Shown here in pieces: positions 16,647-24,425 of a stretch of DNA of 24,425 nucleotides (its first letter is position 1; each line of letters opens with the position of its first letter). The stretch comes from a virus: IMG/VR virus record IMGVR_UViG_3300010299_000062, positions 1 to 24,425 of that record; one strand, written 5' to 3'. Position numbers and translations under genes: made by a program. The notes under the pieces were generated by a model, which did no database searches, was not told the DNA's origin, and saw only the letters and a program-made list of their open reading frames with translations.

Positions 16647-16649
16647 ATA
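16642..16649 (+). promoter_or_regulatory. T4-type late promoter for gp8
   Basis: TATAAATA is a perfect match to the T4 late-promoter octamer. It overlaps the stop codon of the giant gene and lies 27 bases before the gp8 ATG, the same geometry as the element before gp25 (28 bases). The following bases (ATAAATAAT, one base, GAAAAAA) are shared with it. It would let gp8 and the next gene be transcribed independently of the 12.6-kb gene upstream. Confidence 0.75.
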
Positions 16650-16668
16650 ATAGAAAAAATGGTTTAAA

Positions 16669-18255
16669 ATGCCTGCTTTTGTAACGGAACAATTTAGAAT
16701 TTTAAATACTACCAATTTTGTAAATTCTATTGATAATGGTACTGATAATTATTACATATTTGTAGGTCTACCAAATCCTACTACTGCTGGATTTGGTAGG
16801 TCATCAACATGGGATATTGGAGACCCAAATGTGACAAATCCAGTAATTCCAGATCCTACGGACAATATTGATTACTTGCCTCATTATGCAAATACAATGC
16901 TTTATGGTAGAAAAGTTACTCCATCTAACGTAAGACGTTGTATTAGAAGAATACCTTGGACTAAGGGTATCAAATATGATATGTATAGGCACGACTATAG
17001 TTCAACAAATCTTTCTCCAAATAGTAATAGACCAAGATTATATGATTCGGATTATTATGTAATTAACAGTCAATATCAAGTATATATTTGTATATCCAAT
17101 GGATCTACTGGTACAGATCCTACAGGAAATGAGTCTTTAGATGAACCAACATTTACTGATTTGGAACCATCAAAAGCAGGAACACAAGGAGATGGTTATA
17201 TTTGGAAATATCTTTTTAGTGTATTGCCTTCCGATATTGTTAAATTTGATTCAACAGAATTCATTCCACTTCCAAATGACTGGGATGATACTTCTACAAA
17301 TGCTCAAGTTCAAGCTATAAGAAATAATGCCGACTCTAGGATTAATAAAAATCAAATTAAAAAGGTATTCATAGAAAGATCTGGACCCAGTGGTGCATAT
17401 TTGTCTGGGGAAGTTGACATTATAGGTGATGGTAGCGGAGGAAGAGTATATATTACTGTGAATGAGTCTGGACAAATAGAAGATGCTACCGTAACTAGTG
17501 GAGGAAGTGGATATACTTATGCAATCGTTGATTTGGAACCACTTAGAACTACCGATACTTTTTCATCAGATCCGGCAAAATTAATACCAATTATTCCACC
17601 ATCATTTGGGCATGGTTATGATCTGTATAGAGAACTAGGTGCAGAAAAAGTATTCATGTATGTAAGAATGGATGATTCTACAAAGGATTTCCCAACAGAT
17701 ACAAAATTTGCACAGATAGGAGTACTAAAAAATCCCCTAAAAAATGTATCAAATTCTAATTTTACTGACGATAGTTTTAATGCCACATATTCGTTGAAAG
17801 TAACTTTACCCCAAGGAAGTGTATCACCAGTAATTGGAACAAAAATTAGACAAAAAGTACCAAATGGTGAAGCAGAAGCATATATTGCTTCTTATGATTC
17901 TGTAACTGGAGTACTAAAATATTTTCAAGATAGATCATTACAATATTCTTTATCAACCAATGATCAATCTGATTATGCTGGAATTTCATCATCCGGAAAA
18001 CTTTTCCAATTTGAAGGATCAAATCCGATAAATGGAGATGCTAATGATTTCGTTGCTTATATTGACACATCTTTCGATGGATCGGAATTACAATTAACTG
18101 ATAGAGTTGTTAATTTAGGTTCTTCATTCATATCTGGCGTTTCTCAACCCGAAATAAATAAAACATCTGGAGATATTATTTTTATTGACAATAGAGCTTT
18201 GGTAACAAGGAACTCTAGACAAAAAGAAGATATTAAAATCGTTCTAGAATTTTAA
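16669..18255 (+). CDS. 8: Baseplate wedge subunit gp8
   Basis: The product has 528 residues; T4 gp8 has 334. gp8 dimers join gp7, gp10 and gp6 in the wedge. The opening (MPAFVTEQFRILNTTNFVNS) and the segments YHDYSS-like YRHDYSSTNL (106-115), FYVIN-like DYYVINSQYQVYICIS (128-143) and GDGYIWKYLFSVLP (174-187) are characteristic of cyanophage and T4-type gp8. An additional beta module around 255-300 (GDGSGGRVYITVN then DATVTSGGSGYTYAIVDLEP) repeats the glycine-aromatic unit seen in the giant neighbour and helps explain the larger size. The C-terminus (IIFIDNRALVTR ... EDIKIVLEF) is the usual gp8 end. There is no Shine-Dalgarno; the ATG follows TTTAAA. The next gene starts three bases after the stop. 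Confidence 0.9.
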   Translation: MPAFVTEQFRILNTTNFVNSIDNGTDNYYIFVGLPNPTTAGFGRSSTWDIGDPNVTNPVIPDPTDNIDYLPHYANTMLYGRKVTPSNVRRCIRRIPWTKGIKYDMYRHDYSSTNLSPNSNRPRLYDSDYYVINSQYQVYICISNGSTGTDPTGNESLDEPTFTDLEPSKAGTQGDGYIWKYLFSVLPSDIVKFDSTEFIPLPNDWDDTSTNAQVQAIRNNADSRINKNQIKKVFIERSGPSGAYLSGEVDIIGDGSGGRVYITVNESGQIEDATVTSGGSGYTYAIVDLEPLRTTDTFSSDPAKLIPIIPPSFGHGYDLYRELGAEKVFMYVRMDDSTKDFPTDTKFAQIGVLKNPLKNVSNSNFTDDSFNATYSLKVTLPQGSVSPVIGTKIRQKVPNGEAEAYIASYDSVTGVLKYFQDRSLQYSLSTNDQSDYAGISSSGKLFQFEGSNPINGDANDFVAYIDTSFDGSELQLTDRVVNLGSSFISGVSQPEINKTSGDIIFIDNRALVTRNSRQKEDIKIVLEF

Positions 18256-18258
18256 AAA

Positions 18259-21200
18259 ATGGCACAAAAAACAAATTTTAACATAAGCCCCTATTTTGAT
18301 GATTATGATAGTGGAAAGAATTTTCATAAGGTACTTTTCACACCAGGAAAATCAATACAGACTAGGGAATTAAATACAATTCAATCTATATTACAAAATC
18401 AAATTGAGTCTTTTGGAAGTCATGTTTTCAAAGAAGGAACACCAGTTGCGGGCGGAGAAATATCTTATGATCCTTCCTATAATGCAATAAAACTTAATAA
18501 TGTTTCTTTTGGAGTAGATATTAGTTTATATATTGAAAAATATGAAGGAAAACAGATTAAAGGTCAAGTATCAGGAATAACTGCAAAGGTTCAAAAAGTT
18601 GTTCTTACAAATACTAGTGGTGTAGATTATATTACTTTATATGTTAAGTATCTTGAATCTGGAGAAGAATTTAATGGTGGAGTTTTTATAGATGGTGAAT
18701 CTTTACTATCAACAGAAGCAATAACATATGGAATAAACAATACAGTAATTGCATCTGGGTCACCATTTGCATCATTGATTGCAGAAGAATCTACAGATAT
18801 TGGAACTGCAGTTTCTATAACTGAAGGTATCTATTACATCAGAGGAAACTTTGTACGTGTAGATAAAGACACACTGATACTTGATTACTATACAACAAAT
18901 TCTTCATACAGAGTTGGTCTAAGTGTTAATGAGGAAATTATATCTGCAAAGCAAGATAATACTCTCTTCGATAATGCAAAAGGATTTACTAATTTTGCTG
19001 CCCCAGGGGCAGATAGATTTAAAATTTCAACTAAATTATCTAAAAAATCTTTAAATGATTTTAATGATACTAATTTTGTAGAACTATTGAGAGTTCAAAA
19101 TGGTATATTAAAGCAAATTCAAACTAATACTGAATATAACAAGGTAAGAGACTACATTGCAAAAAGAACATTTGATGAATCTGGAAATTACACCGTAAAT
19201 CCATTTTCATTATCTTTGAATAACTCTCTGAATAATCTGAAAGGTAATAATGGAAAATATTTCTTTGGTGAACTTACAGCAAAAGGTAATACACCATCCG
19301 ATGATTTGATGTGTGTAACCTTAGGTCCTGGAAAAGCTTATGTAAATGGTTATGATATTAATAAACCAACAACCACAGTATTGGATGTTCAGAAACCAAG
19401 AGAAACTGAAAAAGTAACAGGATCTCAAGTTCCATTTACATTAGGAAATGTTTTAAGACTCAATAACGTTTACGGTGGCGTTACAAATAAAAATGTAGTG
19501 TCTTTTTATAATGGGAGAAGAAGTGGTAGCAGTCCCACAGGTGGAAAAGTTGGTGAGGCAAGAGCATATTTGTGCAAATTAACGGATGCTTCATATACAG
19601 GAGCATCCTCAAATTGGGACCTATATCTTTATGATCCAACTTTTTTCACAGAATTAACTATAAATGAATCTGTCAATAGTGCAGAAGTAACTGCAGGAAC
19701 GAGAATAGAAGGTTCTTCTAGTGGAGCAGTAGGATATTCAGTTGCTTCAGGAATTGGAACTGTAGTCACAGTTAGAATGCAGTCTGGAAAATTTTTACAA
19801 AATGAATCTATATCAGTTGGTATTTCCACTATTTCTAGAAGTATAACTGATGTGTTGTCTTTTAATCAGAATGACATTAAATCAGTTTTTGATGAGACTG
19901 TAACACCAGTATTTGCGGCAGACACATACTTAGATAAATCACTTGCAAATGGATTTAGTTCCGATGATACTATTTACATTGATACAAACTTTAATCTAAA
20001 GGCTAATAAACCTTTGACTGGAATAACAACCTCAACAGTTGTGAGGTTTTTAGAACCAAATCAAACTACAGAAAAATTTGCTCGTGTAGATAGTATTAAT
20101 GCTGATGGATTAAGTGGTAGATTGGAAGCAGTATCAGCAGTATCGGGTGTGACCCTAACTAGCGCTCCAGGATCTAATATTCAAGTACCCTTCATTGTTG
20201 GAACAAGTAAAATCAGAAGACCAAATTCTGCATATTTGTTCTCTATTTTATCAAATAATAATGTATCTAGTGTAGAACTTAGTAATTCTAGGTTATCCTT
20301 TTCCGCGCAAGCAATTATATCACAATCTGTAACACAAAATGGAACTTTGGAATTGGGAGTTGCTGCATTTGATATCTATTCAGATACAACAAATGTGTCT
20401 TTTGACACATCCAAGGACATCGAAAAATTCTCCATTCACTATAGTAATGGAACTATAGAAGCATTAAAAGATGATCAAATTGAATATTCGAATAATAACA
20501 AAACAATAAAATTTAACAATATATGTAAGGGTGGAAGTAAGACAGTATATTTGGTAAACGCATCATTTGTTAAAACTGGAATACAAAGTAAAACAAAAGT
20601 ACATAAAAAAAGTGAGCAATTAGATATATCTTTATCTAGCAATCAACAATCAGGATCTAGTGAGGGTTCATCTTTAAATGATGGATTAACATTCAATCGT
20701 TATTATGGTTTGAGAGTTCAAGATAAAGAAATTTGTCTAAGATATCCAGATGTATCAAGAATTTTAGCAGTATATGAATCTATAGATAGTAATGCACCGA
20801 CTCTAGATAGTATCACATTTTCACCATTATATTCGGTATCAACTACAGTATTAGTTGGAGAAGATGTATATGGTCTCGATTCTCAAAGTATTGCAAGGGT
20901 TGTAGAGGTAAATTCAAATACAGTCAAAATTGTATATTATGGTAATAAGCAATTTAATAATGGGGAGCAAGTTACATTCACTCAAACAAATCTAACTGCA
21001 CCTATACAGTCATTTAGTGCAGGATTATATAAAGATATAACTAAATCTTTTATTTTGGATAATGGTCAAAGAGATCAATATTATGATTTTTCAAGACTGA
21101 AGCGAATAAAGGGTCAAGCAGAACCAACCAAAAAATTAAAAGTTATATTCGATTATTATGATGTTTCTGGGTCCAATGTTGGTGAACTTTATAGTGTCTT

Positions 21201-24200
21201 AAGTTATCCAAATGATTCATATCAAAAAGATATTCCTAGAATAGGTTCTCTATCTGTTAGAGCCACTGACACTTTGGACTTTAGACCAAGAGTTTCGTAT
21301 TTTAGCGGCAATTCATCATCTCCGTTTGATTTTTCATCAAGAACATCAAGTTTTGGAAGTTCTCCAGATGTAATATTTACGCCAGATGAATCATCAATAA
21401 TAAATTATAATCATTATCTTGGAAGAGTTGATAAAGTTTACTTGGATCCTAATGGAGAATTTTCAATCGAAAAAGGAATATCCTCCAAAGAACCAAAAGG
21501 ACCAAAGATAAAAGAAGATAATTTACATATTGCCAATGTTTCAATGCCACCATATCTTTATGATATTGGTGATATAAGAATTGATATGATTGACAATAGA
21601 AGATATACGATGAGAGATATTGGAAAGATAGAAGATCGTGTAGAAACATTGGAACGTGTTACATCTCTTTCTTTACTTGAAAGTAGCGCAAAATCACTGC
21701 AAATTCAAGATGGAGATGGTCTAGAAAGATTTAAAACAGGATTTTTTGCCGATTCATTTAAAAATAGTTCTTTATTAGATACTCTTTCATCACTATCAAC
21801 CATTGAAAACGATGAATTAATTCCATTACAGTCAAATAGATCTATTGAGAATACTCCGATAACTAAAAATTCAATATCAGAAGTCAATTATGATACTACA
21901 GTTGATTATGAATTATTAGACAATAATGTTAAAAAAACGGGTAACGTAGTAACTTTAAATTACGATGAAGTTGATTGGATAGAGCAAAAATTAGCCACTA
22001 GAGTTGAAAATGTAAATCCATTCCATGTGATTCAATATGTTGGAGACATTAGATTATTCCCCTTCAGAGACATTTGGATTAGAACAGAGCAATTAGAAAA
22101 CAAAGTATTAACACAACAATTAACACTAGCATTAGAAACTCAAAGTCAAACTGAAAGATTGATTTTGAATAATCAGGATGTAACTACTGGTACAGGTTCT
22201 GCAGGATTAGGTGAAGGTGGAATTAGAGATACTTGGACTTCTTTAACTTTAACAGATGGAACTGAATCTGAACCAACGACTTCGGTTTCATCTGACACAT
22301 CATTATCAAGTACGAATGAAGTTTCATTTGTTGAGCAAATTCGTGATGAATACATGAGAAGTAGAAATACAGAATTTTCTTCTTCAAACTTAAAAGCATT
22401 TACTGAGTATTATGCTTCTCTAGATGGAGATAGTGGTATAAAAATTATACCAAAATTAATAGAAATTTCAAAAAATACGACGTTGACAGAACCTGGATCT
22501 ACAAATTCATTCCAAGTCGGGGAAATTATCTCTGTCGAGTCTAATGGAAAAATTATAATGAATTGCAGACTTGCAAATGCAAATCATAAGGGAGGACAAT
22601 ATAATAATCCAAACCTAACATATACTGTCAATCCATATAACAGAAGTGAGCAAGCACAAGAACTTTATAGTTCTCAAAGTCCTTATTTAAATATTGACAC
22701 TCATTCATTAGCAGAAAAATCTGCAGAGGCAGACGTAAGTGACAAAACCACATTTGTTGGTTATATTGAAAAAGGTGCAAAGATTTTTGGAAATACATCA
22801 AATGCTGTTGCTTATGTTAAAAATATAAGATTAATCACTGATAATTTTGGCGATCTTATTGGATGTTTCTTTGTAGATAATCCAAATAATTCTGGCCAAA
22901 TTAAGAGATTTGCAACTGGAGAAAAAACTTTTAAGTTAAGTAACACTGCAAATGCTAGCAACTCTTTAGTCAATGGTAGTACAGACTATTCATCGGCAGA
23001 AACTACATATGTATCTGAAGGTTCTGTTAACAAACTTCAAAATATTGAAAGAATAGTAGAATCTGGTGCTTCATTGACAACAACAAATAATGTTAGAATT
23101 AAACAATTAAATGCGATAAGAAATGAGAACATTTCTACTACTGAAATTCCAACACCAATAATTAACAATATTACACAAATAATTCAAAGACAAAGACATG
23201 CAGATCCATTAGCACAAACATTTTTAGTTGGTACTGCAAGAGGTCTTAATAGTGGATGGACCGATGATATGAATGGTGCATTCCTAACTGCTGTTGATCT
23301 TTTCTTTAAAAAAGTTGACAGTGGATCTGCGGCACTTACCGTCCAAATAAGAACATGTGAATTTGGAATTCCAACTTTAACAATGATTGGCGATCCTGTA
23401 ACTTTAAGACCATCTCAAATTAAGGTTTCTAATGATGCTTCTGTAGCAACAAAAGTTACTTTCCCATATCCAATATATTTGCCACCAAATCTTGAGTATG
23501 CAATAGTTTTAATGTCCCCAGAAAGTCAAGAATATGAAGTTTGGACTGCTAAAATGAGTGAAAAGACTATTGGTACAACGTCTTTACCTGATATCGAAAG
23601 TGTGAGGTATACTAGACAATTTGCTATCGGTAGTTTGTTTAAATCGCAAAATGGATCTACATGGACACCAGATCAAAATCAGGATTTAAAATTTAAATTA
23701 TACAAAGCATCATTTACATCTACGGAAGGTAAATTATATCTAGGAAATAATAAAACAAAACGTAGACAGTTGGGACCAAATCCTATAACAACATTACCCA
23801 AAAAACTCAAGGTAGTGTTAAGTGCTGCTATAACAGATTCTGGAGATATTGCAAAGTTAGTTTCTGGAAGAAAAGTTACAGATAATGCTAGCGTCTCTTT
23901 TGGCGCTCATGGATTTATATCTGCCACTGGCGGTCCAGTAAACACGGTAGGACTTCAAACTCCAGGAAGTAATTACAAACCAGACACTTATGCTAAGATA
24001 CCAACAACTGCAATTACTGGAAATGGATCTGGACTAGAATTAGGTTTTATTGTTAGTTCTAATGGTCAAATACCTTCCAGTATAACTATAAATGTTTCTG
24101 GAAACGGATATGCTGTTGGTGATGTAGTTGAAGTTGATACTAGTTCAATGGGATTCTCTGGATCTGGTGCAAGAATTACCATTACTAGTACAAACAATCA

Positions 24201-24425
24201 AATTGATACACTGTATCTAGATAACGTTATTGGATCTCTTAGTCAAAACAATCTTCCCAAGTATTATGAGGGAAGTACTCCCACTGCACTGTCTAATTCT
24301 TCTATTACTATATCTTCGATTAGTCAACTTGGTGATTATAATAATGGAAATTATTTCCGAGTCAATCATTTCTCACATGGAATGTATGCTACCAATAATT
24401 TTGTTCAAATCAGCAATGTTTCTCC
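18259..24425 (+). CDS. DUF4815-type virion structural protein, 3' end outside window
   Basis: The frame is open from ATG 18259 to the window edge, giving at least 2055 residues with no stop. The N-terminal part matches the DUF4815 phage family: NFNISPYFDDYDSGKNFHKV (6-25), LFTPGKSIQTRELNTIQ (26-42), KRTFDESGNYTV (303-314), YVNGYDINKP (about 362), LDNGQRDQYYDFSRL (933-947) and DTLDFRPRV (about 1003). Residues ~1115-1150 (MRDIGKIEDRVETLERV and on) look like a short coiled coil, as in trimeric fibres. Later blocks include DPLAQTF (1649-1655) and two glycine-aromatic modules near 1895 and 1939. The last codons begin another small module (NHFSHGMYATNNFVQI). It sits where T4 has genes 9-10, so a peripheral baseplate or fibre-attachment role is likely. 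No Shine-Dalgarno is present, and it probably shares the gp8 transcript. Confidence 0.87.
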   Translation, partial: MAQKTNFNISPYFDDYDSGKNFHKVLFTPGKSIQTRELNTIQSILQNQIESFGSHVFKEGTPVAGGEISYDPSYNAIKLNNVSFGVDISLYIEKYEGKQIKGQVSGITAKVQKVVLTNTSGVDYITLYVKYLESGEEFNGGVFIDGESLLSTEAITYGINNTVIASGSPFASLIAEESTDIGTAVSITEGIYYIRGNFVRVDKDTLILDYYTTNSSYRVGLSVNEEIISAKQDNTLFDNAKGFTNFAAPGADRFKISTKLSKKSLNDFNDTNFVELLRVQNGILKQIQTNTEYNKVRDYIAKRTFDESGNYTVNPFSLSLNNSLNNLKGNNGKYFFGELTAKGNTPSDDLMCVTLGPGKAYVNGYDINKPTTTVLDVQKPRETEKVTGSQVPFTLGNVLRLNNVYGGVTNKNVVSFYNGRRSGSSPTGGKVGEARAYLCKLTDASYTGASSNWDLYLYDPTFFTELTINESVNSAEVTAGTRIEGSSSGAVGYSVASGIGTVVTVRMQSGKFLQNESISVGISTISRSITDVLSFNQNDIKSVFDETVTPVFAADTYLDKSLANGFSSDDTIYIDTNFNLKANKPLTGITTSTVVRFLEPNQTTEKFARVDSINADGLSGRLEAVSAVSGVTLTSAPGSNIQVPFIVGTSKIRRPNSAYLFSILSNNNVSSVELSNSRLSFSAQAIISQSVTQNGTLELGVAAFDIYSDTTNVSFDTSKDIEKFSIHYSNGTIEALKDDQIEYSNNNKTIKFNNICKGGSKTVYLVNASFVKTGIQSKTKVHKKSEQLDISLSSNQQSGSSEGSSLNDGLTFNRYYGLRVQDKEICLRYPDVSRILAVYESIDSNAPTLDSITFSPLYSVSTTVLVGEDVYGLDSQSIARVVEVNSNTVKIVYYGNKQFNNGEQVTFTQTNLTAPIQSFSAGLYKDITKSFILDNGQRDQYYDFSRLKRIKGQAEPTKKLKVIFDYYDVSGSNVGELYSVLSYPNDSYQKDIPRIGSLSVRATDTLDFRPRVSYFSGNSSSPFDFSSRTSSFGSSPDVIFTPDESSIINYNHYLGRVDKVYLDPNGEFSIEKGISSKEPKGPKIKEDNLHIANVSMPPYLYDIGDIRIDMIDNRRYTMRDIGKIEDRVETLERVTSLSLLESSAKSLQIQDGDGLERFKTGFFADSFKNSSLLDTLSSLSTIENDELIPLQSNRSIENTPITKNSISEVNYDTTVDYELLDNNVKKTGNVVTLNYDEVDWIEQKLATRVENVNPFHVIQYVGDIRLFPFRDIWIRTEQLENKVLTQQLTLALETQSQTERLILNNQDVTTGTGSAGLGEGGIRDTWTSLTLTDGTESEPTTSVSSDTSLSSTNEVSFVEQIRDEYMRSRNTEFSSSNLKAFTEYYASLDGDSGIKIIPKLIEISKNTTLTEPGSTNSFQVGEIISVESNGKIIMNCRLANANHKGGQYNNPNLTYTVNPYNRSEQAQELYSSQSPYLNIDTHSLAEKSAEADVSDKTTFVGYIEKGAKIFGNTSNAVAYVKNIRLITDNFGDLIGCFFVDNPNNSGQIKRFATGEKTFKLSNTANASNSLVNGSTDYSSAETTYVSEGSVNKLQNIERIVESGASLTTTNNVRIKQLNAIRNENISTTEIPTPIINNITQIIQRQRHADPLAQTFLVGTARGLNSGWTDDMNGAFLTAVDLFFKKVDSGSAALTVQIRTCEFGIPTLTMIGDPVTLRPSQIKVSNDASVATKVTFPYPIYLPPNLEYAIVLMSPESQEYEVWTAKMSEKTIGTTSLPDIESVRYTRQFAIGSLFKSQNGSTWTPDQNQDLKFKLYKASFTSTEGKLYLGNNKTKRRQLGPNPITTLPKKLKVVLSAAITDSGDIAKLVSGRKVTDNASVSFGAHGFISATGGPVNTVGLQTPGSNYKPDTYAKIPTTAITGNGSGLELGFIVSSNGQIPSSITINVSGNGYAVGDVVEVDTSSMGFSGSGARITITSTNNQIDTLYLDNVIGSLSQNNLPKYYEGSTPTALSNSSITISSISQLGDYNNGNYFRVNHFSHGMYATNNFVQISNVS

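Noticed and set aside
16638-16663. Inverted repeat ACCAT ... ATGGT around the gp8 late promoter
   Set aside because: Only five pairs with a 16-base loop; not a convincing terminator or operator.
4038-24425. Diversity-generating retroelement target in the repeated modules
   Set aside because: No reverse transcriptase, no template/variable repeat pair with adenine-specific differences, and the modules are old, diverged repeats at DNA level.
1-24425. tRNA genes, CRISPR arrays, insertion sequences or homing endonucleases
   Set aside because: None could be recognised: no cloverleaf-like or regularly spaced repeat arrays, no transposase or endonuclease motifs in any plausible coding frame.

Overview
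The window is a stretch of structural genes from a T4-like myovirus, most probably a marine cyanophage (Synechococcus/Prochlorococcus type). The gene order gp25 - gp6 - gp7-position giant - gp8 - DUF4815-type protein follows the T4 baseplate-wedge order. Several products carry wording that I recognise from cyanomyovirus proteins: a YHYH-like domain in a giant tail protein, VGIGTT repeats, FINGV-Q modules and a DUF4815-type structural protein. All supported genes are on the + strand. No photosynthesis or other host marker lies in the window, so the host is inferred. The baseplate genes are very AT-rich; the first 1.3 kb is visibly richer in G+C.

Region 1 (1-1457) is an accessory cassette. It has a possible end of an upstream gene (3-98), a near-consensus sigma70 promoter with an extended -10 (99-127), a GT-A-type glycosyltransferase (151-909), an 82-residue conserved phage hypothetical (915-1163) and a 44-residue, strongly basic protein (1174-1308). 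An AT-rich spacer with short TTCAA-containing repeats follows, then a strong intrinsic terminator (1431-1457). With its own host-type promoter and terminator, the block looks transcriptionally self-contained.

Region 2 (1458-4041) opens the late baseplate operon. A T4-late-type element (AATAAATA) precedes a 52-residue small gene. A second one (GATAAATA, overlapping that gene's stop) precedes gp25 (baseplate/sheath initiation) and gp6 (wedge ring). The genes are packed with 1-nt spacing or a 4-nt overlap, which suggests translational coupling.

Region 3 (4038-16646) is a single uninterrupted reading frame for a 4202-residue protein in the gp7 position, about four times the length of T4 gp7. Its N-terminus looks like a gp7-type wedge protein. 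The rest is a beta-rich mosaic of repeated small modules plus a YHYH-like domain whose eponymous motif reads YAYF.

Region 4 (16642-24425) starts with a perfect TATAAATA late element overlapping the giant's stop codon. Then come gp8 (528 residues) and the first 2055 codons of a DUF4815-type structural protein that runs off the window. The glycine-aromatic module that is repeated in the giant protein also occurs in gp8 and in this last protein, so three adjacent baseplate proteins share one building block. I saw no tRNA, CRISPR array, insertion sequence or reverse-strand gene.
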